Assembly: GCA_903813345.2 (NCBI GenBank)
Contig: CAIIXF020000011.1
Span: 35,438,166-35,502,165, forward strand
From: Owenia fusiformis
Lineage: Eukaryota; Annelida; Polychaeta; Sabellida; Oweniidae
Reading direction: 5' to 3'
Length of the DNA stretch: 64,000 bases
Shown here: positions 9,901 to 20,499 of the stretch, in pieces
How the letters are laid out: every line of letters starts with the position of its first letter
How positions within the stretch are numbered: position 1 is the first letter of the stretch
Translations under genes and position numbers: made by a program
The notes under the pieces: generated by a model
Told to the model about the DNA's origin: nothing
The model's input: only the letters and a program-made list of their open reading frames with translations
The model's database searches: none

Positions 9901-12900
9901 TAATGTAACTTATTTCTTTTATTTATCAGGGTTTTAATTTTGTCATTAAACCAAGGTTTGTCAGTGGATTTGAAATTAATTACTGAGTTTGGGATCAGGT
10001 CAGAGAAAATTTTCAAAAGGTTATCGCTAAGCTGTTCCACAAGGTTATCAATATCATTTACTTCGCGTATTGTACTGTTAAGTAATGTAATATCTGTTTT
10101 GGAATAGTACCAAACCTGTCTTGAGTATGGCGCATCTTTCAAAGTAGTAAAACAACAGTCAGTAGATAAAGTACTATGATCTGTGTATCCAATTGGAGGT
10201 TTAACTGTTGTATTGCTTATTTGATCGGGGTTGTTTGTAAATAAAAGATCAATACATGACCTACTTAAATTTGTAACTCGTGTCGGCTCATCTATAAGTT
10301 GAAAAAGACCTAACGACTCTGAATAATCATATAATATTTTACCTGCTGAGTTTTCATTATCTAATGCCCACCAGCTTTTACACCTGGCATTAAAATCACC
10401 TTTTATCAACATTAAGTCTATTTTAGAGTGAAGCAATTTACTACATGTAATGGAAAATCTACTAAAAAAATCCTGAGTCTCAGCTTGGTTTTGATAGTAG
10501 ATGGTCAAATAATCGTTTGAAAATGATACGTTCAGCTATTTTTGAAATACAACAAAGGAGCGTGATTGGACGGAAATTTTGAATATTAGATTTATCACCC
10601 TTTTTATGAACAGGTAAAATATGCCCAATTTTCCATTTTTGAGGAAATGCTTGAAGAATAAACATTTTGTTGAACAGTTTAGATAAAATGGGAGAGAGGG
10701 CTGGTGCTGCCATTTTTAACATTCTATTACTTATCATGTCAGGGCCGGTTGCTTTATTTATGTGAAATTTCTTCATTTGAAAGGTTTCCAACTTCACACA
10801 AACCAATAATTTTACTATTGTTAATATGTATATGATCTTTTAAAGCACTAAATCTGTTATCATTTGCTTTAATACTATTTATATTTGAAAAAAGAAAATT
10901 GGTAAGATCTAAATTTTTTCTAGGGCCTGGATTTTGATGGATATCATTGCTAAGGATAAGTAAAATTTGGGTAAAATTTGGATAATATTTGGGGTGTAGC
11001 AGGTAAATGGCAGAATAAGTAAAAGTAAACCACTGGTTAAGACCATCTTTAAGATATAAAATGAACCAAAGTACTTATGCTTATGATGAGCAAAAGAAAG
11101 TATGCAGATGGTTACCATGCTCATTGGCATTACTATACAAGTGACAATGCACCCATACAAGGCAATTATGCACATCAAGAGTTGTAATTTAATTGGCAAG
11201 AGTGCCAACAAGAATAAACAAGCAAATATCAAAGGTAGAATGCACTTATGTATAAATTGTTTCATTTTACTGCATATAGATGGCATATTAAAAGTGCAAT
11301 TAGCCTTACTGTGGTGGGCAGTGCTTTGATTACCATTAAACAGACCAATGCGTGCTCTCCAAGTGTTGATGCTCACACCCATTTCAAGCGAAAAATTTAG
11401 TGGTAAAGTAAATGCTCAATGCTTACAAAATGTAATTTATAAAGCTTTCATGGTGTGCAAAAGTGTAAGGTTTTCAGGTAACACTCTAAGTCTGTTAAAA
11501 TATGGATATATAATATGGGGTGTCAATGAGTGTTAAGATCAAACAATTTGACCAAGTATGAAAGTATTCTTCCACCAAGTTTTAAAATCTTTCAACTGAA
11601 AAAAATAAATAATCTCTTGCAAAAGCAAAATATTTCCCTAGCTAGAACAGGGAAGAAAATCAATAGGCTGACCAATTAATCAAGCTTCTGAACACATATA
11701 AGGAGGTTCAAAATAACACTCAGGAAAGAAATTGAGGGAAGTGTCTAAAAACCTTTTAAGAATATATTGAAATAGAACCTGTGAGTTAATTCAATTTGTT
11801 ATGACTTCAAATCAGGTTTGAATTTCTGCAGTAATTAGATTCGTTTCATGTAGCTAACTGAACTCCTTAAAAAGCAACTGGTTGTAGTATGTCAATTATA
11901 GGCTTCAATGTTTATAACTGCAAATATATACGTGTAAGTTCCAGTAAGATCTTGCCATTGTGTGCCCAAGCGTCTTTTACACCGTTGTGCTTCTTCAGAT
12001 TATAAAGAAAAGTTCTGTTGCCAGGGGAAAGGTCCTCCATAATAACCAAGCTCTTGCCTTTAAGAACCCTTCTGTTAACAAGCAGGGCATCACGTTTCTT
12101 GCGACTGTTGAATCGCACAATCATGGGCCGGGGTTTATCCTGGTGTGCTGGTGATTGTCTGAGGCGATGGGCCACTTCTATGTCATCATTTGTGATGTTG
12201 TGGCATGAATCTATTTACAATATCCACAACTGCGCCTATGCAATTTTCGCCTTGTCGATTTGCAGGTTCAGGAATTCCCAATAAGCGCAGATGACTTTTG
12301 CGACTGTATTGGTTGTTGTGACTAGTCTCAATGGTAAGGGTAGATATAGCATCTTGAAGAGTAGACATATTGGTCCTCAAAGATATCACCTCTTGTTTAA
12401 GGTCTTCGTTCTCTGAGCGAAGATCCGCCAATTCTTTAACGAAAACTGACATGGAGTCTTTCAGAGATTCTGTTATAGCTTGCCTGATTTCGTTTTGTAT
12501 TTCCACCTTAATTGCTGCAAAGTCGCTAGTGGTTAAGTAGCAGCCTGGCTGTTGCTGAATATCAGTCATCGATGTCTCGTGCTCGTCTAAGCTAACACTG
12601 CTGCTAGGTTGGTGTCGCTTCAAAGGCGGTTTGACAGAGCTAGAAGTTTTTGGATTTTTCCCAAATGTTAGGTTTGATTGTTGTTGTTTTACTGTTGACA
12701 TGATTGTATGACCTGGTGGTTAAAGGGTTCATCCTTTGTGTTGAAAATTATTAGATTCCAGTTCCACAAAATTCATCAAATATCTCTTTTGAAAAGTAGA
12801 TTCAAGAAGCAGATCTTATATATCCTGGTGTATTATATGTTCATATTTCCATATAGGGTAGCTGTAATACAAAATCCTCAATGATCCTGTTGAAATCACA

Positions 12901-15900
12901 AAAAATGTTCAGAGCTCAATCATGTGCTGCCTACTCATTCATTGCCAACTGATCATTATTGAGCCAACTGAGCTTTATTTAGGTCCTATATAACTTTTTT
13001 TACATTTAAAACACAATATTACACACTATTACAGTTTTACATTGATTATGTGGTGGTTAAAGTATCAAAAAGGCAAGACTGAATTAAAAACTGTGTATAG
13101 GGGAAAAAACTTTCATGCTTTGACAGAGTAAAATAAGAGTAAAATCATATTTTTTCATGTTTCAGCAATGCCAGATAATCAGCAAAAGAAAGCAACACTT
13201 GGAAACCAAAAGATGGAAGGTGATGATTCTGATGAGGAAAAAGAAGAAAATGAAAGTGATAAAAGTGATCAACAAACTGAAACTAACTTTTGTGATTTCA
13301 ATGATTCTTTAAATCCAGAGCCAGTAGATATATATCCAATGCCAAAAGAAATGTTAAATATCCATCCAAAGGAAACACAAGTAAGAAATTCCTATTTTCC
13401 AATTCAAGAGTTTCTTGCACAAGACATTATAAACAGAATTTCTCTCATACTCAGTCCTGAGTACAAATTAGAAAGAAACATAGACAGTGAAAATACTTCA
13501 CTGTGTCCCAGTATAATTCCAACTTCTTTAGATGGGTTTGAAGGGTTTGATTTCCGTATATACACTGCAAGATCTGTAATGCTACGAGATCAAACTATAG
13601 CAAGGTTATGTCAAAGAGAAATGGCTTGTTTTCCTGAAGAGTTGTACAATAACCCAATTGAGTTATATAAAGAGGGTGAAAAGAAGGTCAAGGCATATGA
13701 TTTGTGCTTTGAGAAGGACTTTAATGAATTCAAAAAACAAGCTGAGCAAAATCCTAAAATGCTCCACCTAGTTATTGCTGATGAAGCACACTGGGGATCA
13801 GATGCATCTACTGAAGAAGTAAATCGTGCAAATGACAAATTTGTCAATTCTTGGGAAAATGATAAACATGGTAATGTTTTTGTTCTTCAAGTTACAGCTA
13901 CACCTTTTAACTTATTAAGCACAAACACACGACTCCCAAGCGAAAAGTACTGCACAAATACAATTGATGACAACAAACTCATTTTGGTCCAGGAAAAATC
14001 AAAACGCTTAATGCATGGAAAAAATGATGTGACTCAAAATGTTGGACCAAAGAATGATTTACACCATGTAAGATGGTCAGAATCATTGAAACACCGCTTA
14101 GAACAAGGTATAGTAGTCACTCTACAAATTCCCCAAAAAAGAATTAGAGGTTCTTTTGATCAAGTTTGGCTTGAAGTTAGGAATAAAAAACTTTGTAAAA
14201 GCCAAAATTTGAAACCAAGCGAACTTACCATACAAGGTAAAAATGGGATTGTGACAGTGAGGCATGAAGGGAATATGCTAGCTGCTATAAGTCATAATAG
14301 TGGCACCCATTTAGAATTTATAGATGAAAAAGATTCAAATGGTAAATGCACAGAGTTTAACATCTTATTGGAATGTGGAGAAGATGTGTTTCAATTGTCT
14401 GCAAGAACAGAGACAAAACACAAAAACTTTCTGAAATACAGCACAGAAGAAGAGTGTATGATACTTGACAGAAAACCAATCGAAACTTACAGAGAACTGG
14501 GTGGTCTGAAGTTTGTCCAAGACATCCATTACATGATGGTGATTGGAATATGCAAGGCTTCACAGCTAGGTACCTTGAATACTAAAAGCAAAAGGTATCG
14601 TTCCTTGACACTTTACTACAACAGTATACGGAACAAGGAGAAAGATAAACAACTAATCAGGTACGATGAGAACTTTTCTGATCTTAGTAAGAAATCTGAG
14701 ATACTAAAAAACAATGAAAATTCTGATCTTAGTAAGAAATCTGAGATACTAAAAAACAATGAAAATTCTGATCTTAGTAAGAAATCTGAGATACTAGAAA
14801 ACAATGAAAATTTGGATAGCCTTCTGGCTTCAGAATATGCTTTCTTCATACTAATCAATGAAGGACTTCAATCTTTAATGTTACACATTTCCTCATATGA
14901 AGGGGACTCAATTCCAAAAACAAAATTTGAATCTTGGATTAAGGAATTCCATAAACTCAGAGATGAGAGAACAAAGGCTTTTGCAAAAAAACAGGCTAAA
15001 CATGAGAATAACCTGAAGTCGATCAAAGGTGCCTTGGAGGATAGATCAAAAAAATCGACACACAAAGATGAATATATCAAGCTCATGAGAAATGTCATAT
15101 ATGGACCTGAATTTGAGAAAGTTCCAGAAATGCTTGAGAGAGATCAGTTGAAAGCTGCATTTGATGTGTGTCTAAAAGAATCTGAAACATTGAAAATAGT
15201 AACAGATTTGATTCAGGACCAAAGTGCTCTAAAAAAAGGGTTGAAGGGTAAAATGAAAATTATCAGAGCAACTAGTGTTGAAAATGGAAATGAAATTTAT
15301 AAGATTTTATGCCTAGCAAGGCAGGAAGCTGGTGGGACTGACAAAAACTATATGTTTGAAATTATTCGAGATTATGGCAAATTCAAAATATGTGACATTA
15401 ACAATGAACAGAAAGATGACACTTCAGCACTTTATCGTATACGGCAAGTTTTACAGACCAATGACTGCCAACATCTAGATGAGAATTCAAGAGAAATGTG
15501 CCAGTGTAAGCAGTTGGAATATGAATCTAAATCACTTAGATGCAAAAATTGTAACCACAGACACAAATCAGTGAGACAATATTGTGATCTAGAAAACCTC
15601 CCATGTATTCTGATTCTAGTTGATAAAGGTCGAATGGGTGACACATTCCCTTCAAGTTTCAATGTAATGGATTTGAGACTACACTTCCAAGACAAAGATC
15701 CACCATATTTCAACACAATAGTTCAGGGTCTTGGAAGATTGTGTCGATACACAGAAGAAATGCCACTCAACAAACTACCATATGTGCTCATTGGAAAAAA
15801 GCTATATGAAAACTTTGAAAATTCTCTGGACACAAGTGCTGTTTACTATGGATACGTAGAGCAAAAGCCAAGTAAAGTGGATGCCAGATTAAAGGCTAAC

Positions 15901-18000
15901 AACAAACCTGGTGGAAAAAGTGCTGATGTAGGTAATATAAAAAAGCACTACAACAGAATACTGCTGAGTGCAGAACCACAAATAGGGAAGACTGGCACCT
16001 ATCTAAAAGTAATTTCACTCATCAGTAACGAAATTATAAGAAGAAAGGTGAAACCAGAAATAGCTTTGGAGGAATGTAGTGTAGGTAACGAGGAGCTCTC
16101 AGATGACAGCACTGACAATGAGAGTGATGATGAAACAAGTCAAGGATTGAAACAAGACAAAGCAGAGTTCTGGCGTTATCCACTTCATAGTATGTTTGAG
16201 CATGGAAAATTAAAAACAGAATTAAACAGCCAATCTAAATATTTCCCAATATATGGTACGTACAAACATGGAAAGGTGCCAACCACCAAATTTCCAACAA
16301 AATACATGACAAAGAAAGCAATCAAACAAAGCGAAAAGAAAGGAAAAGAAAGCAATGGTGAAAACCAATACAGACCAATGACACGGGATCACACATGCCC
16401 AACATGTATGATTGTAGGAATGAACTCTCATGAAATTGAAATAACAATCCAGGGTCAAAATACTTCAATATCATTTCCAAACAGCAAACACTACATACAC
16501 CAAATGAGTGTCAAGAACATACTCAAAGAAAAGTCCCAAGAAACCTCAAGGGATTCTCACACTGGAAATGAGCTAGGGTCTTGGATATTTACCCCAACCT
16601 CTGGGAGAGCTAGAACAGGATCTGTTAACCTATGTAAGACCATGCGGCTCACAAATGGAACTCCTTGTGAGTTCATTCATGTGTTAGTGGTGAAACCAGA
16701 AGAGTATGAAGAATACTGTCTGAATTGGAGAACCACCCATGCTATCTTGAAGCTACCAAAAAATATGGAAGATGCTGATGTACATGAAGGAGGAGTTGGA
16801 TACAGCAGGAGGTTTATACAGCTTTTTGCGGAGGAGTTCCATCTTGACACAATATTCATGATAGATGATAATTTTGCTGCATTCAAGGAAGTTAGAGAAC
16901 AAGTTACAGAACAATCAGAATTTGTGGAAAGGAATATAAATGGATCATTGGAAACAAAAAATGTTCCTCTTTATAGAGTACTGACACATCTAGAAAATAT
17001 TGGATCTGAAAATCAGTTTGCTGTTAAGAACACATATATCACTATATCAAGTTATACAGGACCACTGTCAAAATATGGTATAGTTGGAATGCTCAAGATG
17101 AGAAAAGGCAGCCTCAGAGTGACGAAACCATTCAAACAAGCACATGTATATTCTCTTGTCCTTGTAAATATAAAAGCACTCAAAGCAAATGGTGTTAAGT
17201 ACAAACCCTGGCCTGTGTTTGAAGACTTGACTATGAACAATGATGCTGATATAGCAGGGTTAAATGTGGTGAAGTTTAGCAGATTCTTTCTAGTGAAACG
17301 TAACCTGAAGTCTTGGCTCAGTGAAATGTGTACCTACAGACTAGAAGACTTCAAACCAGATAACAATCTCCAAATGGCACAAGGATGGGAGGACAGATTT
17401 TTTAGATGGCTTAGATGCAACACACGACCAAACAACATTATACAAATGAAAACAAAGGGGGAACAGAAAAATAACATCTGTGAGGAAAAGTTGAAATGTC
17501 TCACTAAGAAACTTGAAGGATACATAAATCTGAATCAAAATCAACACCAGATTTTGATCACAAATGTAGAGGGGTGGTTGGATGAAGAGACTATGAAATC
17601 TTCAATACTTGACAGGATAAAGACAGATGATAAATGCAACACAATGGTTATGTTAACCTCTGTAGAAATGCAGATATTTGCTGAAATACTGAGAGAATCT
17701 GAGTATGACTGCATGATAGTAAGCAGCCACAACATATCGGAATACAGCGTTCCATATGTTCTGTTACACATGCAAAATGCTAAATATGAATCCCAAGAGG
17801 AAAATCCTTATGAAAGAATTAAAGCTTTAGAGGAAGAAATCGCAAGAATGAAGCAAGACAAGAATGCTTTAGAGGAAGAAATCGCAAGAATGAAGCAAGA
17901 CAAGAATGCTTTAGAGGAAGAAAACAAGTTGTTGAAAAGGAAAGTGCAAAGCTTTAAGCTAAAGGAGCATAAGTTGCCAGTAGTAGATCAGAACCATTAA
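6211..18000 (+). CDS. Multidomain OTU protease / permuted SF2 helicase / TAGT-like glycosyltransferase gene (inferred join)
   Basis: Proposed join 6211-6452, 6613-6934, 13166-18000. Exon borders: acceptor tttcag at 6210, donor gtaagg at 6453, acceptor cttcag at 6612, donor gtaatt at 6935, acceptor tttcag at 13165. The last junction keeps frame: one base (g) left by the second exon plus ca of the third gives an Ala codon before Met-Pro-Asp. Upstream exons are not found, so the 5' end is open. The protein would be over 1,790 residues. The join rests on phase and on the lack of a better 3' partner, not on transcript data; the alternative is two neighbouring genes with the large exon starting at the ATG at 13168. 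The intron (6935-13165) holds a dispersed repeat and a LINE. Confidence 0.55.
6342..6404 (+). repeat. In-frame 21-bp triplication inside the OTU domain
   Basis: Three near-perfect copies of ctggcctacatagatcacaaa, each encoding LAYIDHK. The frame is kept. Confidence 0.9.
6948..7456 (+). repeat. Dispersed repeat (left part) in the intron
   Basis: From aaactagataacagcaatg onward the sequence matches 36318-36790 with moderate divergence. It contains internal duplicates of a segment ending in caaaatcgctctacc and a tandem copy of about 100 bp containing agctttatttaggtcc. The right-hand remainder continues after the LINE at 12971. No coding capacity seen. Confidence 0.7.
7669..9758 (-). pseudogene. 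LINE reverse transcriptase and C-terminal domain, frameshifted
   Basis: Three frames in order. 9758-9012 has NKATGPDMI, FRPIKPLCCISKIAERI, QSGFLPGHSTQAQLL and VYLDISAAFDTLPH (first catalytic Asp). 8955-8752 has VPQGSILGPLLFLIYINDL and YADD, the RT active site. 8724-7669 has KHLGLILDKHLTFDQH, the thumb region and a C-terminal CKCG...H...C motif typical of the clade. Breaks lie near 9010 and at the stop near 8755. The A-rich tail follows. Confidence 0.9.
9792..10508 (-). pseudogene. LINE endonuclease, C-terminal half
   Basis: Contains LIKGDFNARCKSWW (GDFN catalytic motif), SCIDLLFTNN (S-D-x-x-F) and YTDHSTL (catalytic His), all marks of the apurinic endonuclease domain that nicks target DNA. 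The N-terminal catalytic Asn/Glu part is displaced by the RT copy. Confidence 0.8.
10493..10764 (-). repeat. Misplaced 272-bp copy of the LINE's own RT segment
   Basis: Nearly identical to 9232-9505, including FRPITLLCCISKIAERI. It sits where the middle of the endonuclease should be, between IIGLCEV and NQAETQDFFSRFS. Confidence 0.9.
10780..11000 (-). pseudogene. Start of LINE ORF2 with a 2A-like NPGP motif
   Basis: The frame reads LLILSNDIHQNPGP at about 10925-10966, then SNINSIKANDNRFSALKDHI and IIGLCEV, the usual N-terminus of an APE-type endonuclease. DxxxNPGP is the core of 2A ribosome-skipping peptides, known from CR1-like LINEs; the residue at the usual Glu position is His here, so activity is uncertain. 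Confidence 0.55.
11912..12701 (-). pseudogene. LINE ORF1 (coiled coil plus RNA-binding domain), frameshifted
   Basis: Starts with an ATG at 12701. About 70 low-complexity residues are followed by a coiled coil (FVKELADLRSENEDLKQEV) and then the RRM-like part (YSRKSHLRLLGIPE). The frame is lost near 12190-12200 and resumes as DIEVAHRL...PRPMIVRFNSRKKRDALL...EDLSPGNRTFLYNL, the typical C-terminal domain of transposase_22/L1 ORF1-type proteins. ORF1 proteins bind element RNA and act as chaperones. Confidence 0.75.
12981..13060 (+). repeat. Dispersed repeat (right part) after the LINE
   Basis: The sequence aggtcctatataac...ttacatttaaaacaca continues the repeat cut by the LINE and matches 36724-36775. 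Confidence 0.7.
13166..18000 (+). CDS. Circularly permuted SF2 helicase with TAGT/GREB1-like glycosyltransferase region (large exon)
   Basis: 1,610 residues from the first Met (13168), no intron. Helicase motifs occur in permuted order: DEAH at residues 205-208, VTATPF at 242-247, DKGRMGDTFP at 819-828, QGLGRLCRY at 853-861, and only then the P-loop PQIGKT at 937-942. A Cys cluster (CQC at 778-780, CKNC at 792-795) interrupts the second lobe and CPTC lies at 1077-1080. Residues 1146-1235 carry GRARTG, FIHVLVVKPEEY, HAILKLP, GGVGYSRRFIQ and FMIDDN, a layout I recall for the glycosyltransferase domain shared by kinetoplastid J-base transferase and GREB1; here DD may coordinate a nucleotide-sugar. 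A coiled coil ends the protein (about 1548-1600). Function inferred: nucleic-acid remodelling with base or protein glycosylation. It could also be a decayed enzyme used as a scaffold. Confidence 0.7.
14680..14812 (+). repeat. In-frame 45-bp repeat in the helicase exon
   Basis: Three copies of a 45-bp unit, each encoding SDLSKKSEILKNNEN (last copy slightly changed). Located between the helicase lobes, at residues 505-549. Confidence 0.9.
17818..17925 (+). repeat. In-frame 42-bp repeat in the C-terminal coiled coil
   Basis: Copies encode ALEEEIARMKQDKN; two full copies and a partial third. The 14-residue period equals two heptads, so the coiled coil is lengthened without breaking register. Confidence 0.9.
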
Positions 18001-18011
18001 AAAAACAGAAC

Positions 18012-18116
18012 ATGACTACATTCTTCATTTGCACACAGTGCGAGGACTATAATATGTGTTTTGAATGCATACGTACAATATCTCATCAACACCCAGTACT
18101 TCATGTTGCTCCTTAG
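18012..18116 (+). pseudogene. Half ZZ-type zinc finger in a shifted frame after the helicase stop
   Basis: Frame 18012-18116 reads FFICTQCEDYNMCFECI and then SHQHPVLHV before a stop. C-x2-C-x-D-Y-x-x-C-x2-C with a following H-x-H is the second half of a ZZ finger. It is offset from the main frame, which stops at 17998-18000. Either an indel truncated the protein, or an unseen splice or sequence error hides the join. Confidence 0.6.
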
Positions 18117-18424
18117 CCAATCTGACATCGTTGTTTTGTCCCAATTGGGTATTGCCAGCAATACAAGCTCTGGTTCATAATGTATTTTTTCATGCAAAGC
18201 TTGTGATTTATGGACAGGAGCCCTTATCAATTCGATGCAAAGTGAAATCACAAGTTTAGCACTACACAATATACAACTTTTTGTGAAACTTGCATCAAAG
18301 TTTGGTATCTCTATTGACTGAGTAGTGTAATGTAATGTAATGGTATGTTCATTGAACTTACTGATGCTACGGACCAAAAATCAAATTACAAGAATCATTA
18401 TCAAAAGTTTTCCTACCTTATTCA

Positions 18425-18430
18425 AATAAA
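18425..18430 (+). terminator. Candidate polyadenylation signal of the helicase gene
   Basis: AATAAA, 425 bp after the stop codon. Another lies near 18460. Confidence 0.4.
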
Positions 18431-19240
18431 TACAGAGATTTTAACAAGTGTCCCCTACAAATAAATAAATGTAGTCACACAATTCATTTGGTCTGAATTT
18501 CATAACTTATGAGCACCATATTATATAACTTGAAATACTTCAATAACTTCACTAGAATTACTACATGATGAAATAAGATGAAACATCAATTTTTTATAAA
18601 GTAGTAATTGTATATTTGGATTGCAGAAAAAGGAGCATGTTTCACACATTATTGGATTTTAAAGCATTCATCCATGTACTAACTCATTCTGATAACGCAC
18701 TTAGGACCCCCTTGTGCATTATGTGTACAAGTTAGTACAAGCACACATGCACTTGGACAATATCCAATAAAGAATGATACAGGATTCTTTATTCCTTAAA
18801 TAACCAACCAGTCTTCATAATGAATAAATGCTGAAAGTTGTTGAATATTGGAATGGTTCTTGGGTTTGTAATATATTCACGAGCAATTGTTTTATCTTTA
18901 TTCAAATCACCAACCTGAACAAATAACATGGTTCTTACATCCGCAGCTCTGTTATGTATGAAGTTAATTTTGAAAACATATGTTCAATTTGTTTGAGAGT
19001 ATTTCTCAGTCTATAGTATAAGGATCATCTGATAAGGATGTACTCTTGAATGTTAGCAGTAGTCAGTTAACTACATTTTAAATAAAATTTGTTGACCAAT
19101 CTAAGATTTTCCACCTTACATAGAATACTATGGCACATGAAAATAAGAATAACATTTAGAGGGAGAGCATTTACATGATGTTATAAATAATATACTAGTG
19201 ATATGCTTTTATTATAAACTTGTGTATTCTACCATATATA
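18431..19240. other. AT-rich intergenic DNA
   Basis: No gene or clear repeat is visible between the helicase 3' end and the first MITE. Confidence 0.4.
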
Positions 19241-19825
19241 CAGGGTGATCCAGAAGTAACGTCAAAGACATTGTAATTTCAAAAGTATTCATCAGATCTT
19301 CATGAAATTTGGTATACATGTACCCACAACATTTCTGAGTTACCATCTCAAAGATTGGAATTCAATCATTTCATTGGTTAAAATTATGGTTGCTATAGTA
19401 ACCCGATATCGCGTAACCCGGGGCAAATTGAAGAGAAACCATAACGTTTTTGTGAATTTCTCTAATTTAAAAAGTCAGTAACATTTGAAAATGTTCATTG
19501 TTTGTTTTCTATGATTTTTATATTTGTTGCCATGGTAACAAATATGTAATAGTTGTGATGTCACAATAGGCATTCATAAAAAGCTTTCAATTTCTTTGAA
19601 TTGCTTCCATCATCCATGACAAATACTAACATGACCAAGGACACTAACCCACCCAATTCAAGATGGCGCCAAGTCAGAGTAAAATAGAGCAAAGAACAAA
19701 CATTAAGTTCTGTGTAAAGATGGTAACTCAGAAATGTTGTGGGTACATGTATACCAAATTTCATGAAGATCTGATGAATACTTTTGAAATTACAATGTCT
19801 TTGACGTTACTTCTGGATCACCCTG
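19241..19825. mobile_element. Tc1/mariner-type MITE with about 110-bp inverted ends
   Basis: Starts cagggtgatccagaagtaac and ends with its reverse complement; the arms pair over about 110 bp. Flanked by TATA on both sides, consistent with a TA target. No transposase. Confidence 0.85.
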
Positions 19826-20090
19826 TATATTCTTATTTAACATGTATGAATAACATTTAATCTACAAAATATGCATAATAGGCATATATTGTACATTGTA
19901 CCTGTATTTCTCCATATTGTATTGTAATGTTTGTATTTTCTTTATAATATTTCACTTATCTTTGTGCAGGCATGTTTTTTTTATTTCTATACTTTATATT
20001 TGAATTAGCATTTACAAATTATAATTCTTGCTTTTTACGAAACAAACACATCGTAACATATTTTCAATGAATACCACATGTATTGATATA

Positions 20091-20264
20091 CAGTAAAACC
20101 TAAGTGAACACCTCACTCTAAAGAACATCTGAGGTAAGTGAACACCACTTCAAGACATATTTTACAGTGACTCCTGTATAAAAAGCCCTCTCTGTAGTGA
20201 ATACTTACCTACAGTGAACATTTTTTGTGGTTTCATAGGTGTTCATTATATACAGGTTTTACTG
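20091..20264. mobile_element. Pogo-like MITE
   Basis: Ends are cagtaaaacct and aggttttactg, flanked by TA on both sides (tata outside). The interior repeats aagtgaacac words. Degenerate relatives start near 45236 and 61445. Confidence 0.75.
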
Positions 20265-20499
20265 TATAGGCACTGATATACACTCTTATGGGTATCTAGT
20301 GCTGCACCTATTAATAATGTTAGGCAATTATGGTTAATAAATAAGATATGTACAAAGAAATAAAAAAAATGTTTTATATTTATTACATTTTATATTATCA
20401 ATTACAATTTTCCACCAAAAATGAGATAAGATTGGATATTTTGTATTATCTTCTATTCAAGTAAATGTTTTGCATTTATTAGACTAGTATTTTATCAAA

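Larger units (their letters stand above)
7467..12970 (-). mobile_element. CR1-like LINE, nearly full length, with 10-bp target duplication
   Basis: A 5.5-kb element runs right to left. Its A-rich 3' tail appears as T-runs at 7467-7490. The flanks share AGCTTTATTT (7457-7466 and 12971-12980). A neighbouring tandem copy of the host repeat at about 7339-7390 shows the uninterrupted site, ctagctttatttaggtcc, proving the insertion. Order in the sense direction: 5' UTR, ORF1 with coiled coil, a 2A-like NPGP motif, endonuclease (partly replaced), reverse transcriptase, C-terminal cysteine motif. Several frameshifts make it inactive. Confidence 0.9.

Noticed and set aside
10909-11382. 157-codon minus-strand hydrophobic frame
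   Set aside because: Lies in the LINE between ORF1 and ORF2, overlaps the NPGP motif in another frame and has no family resemblance.
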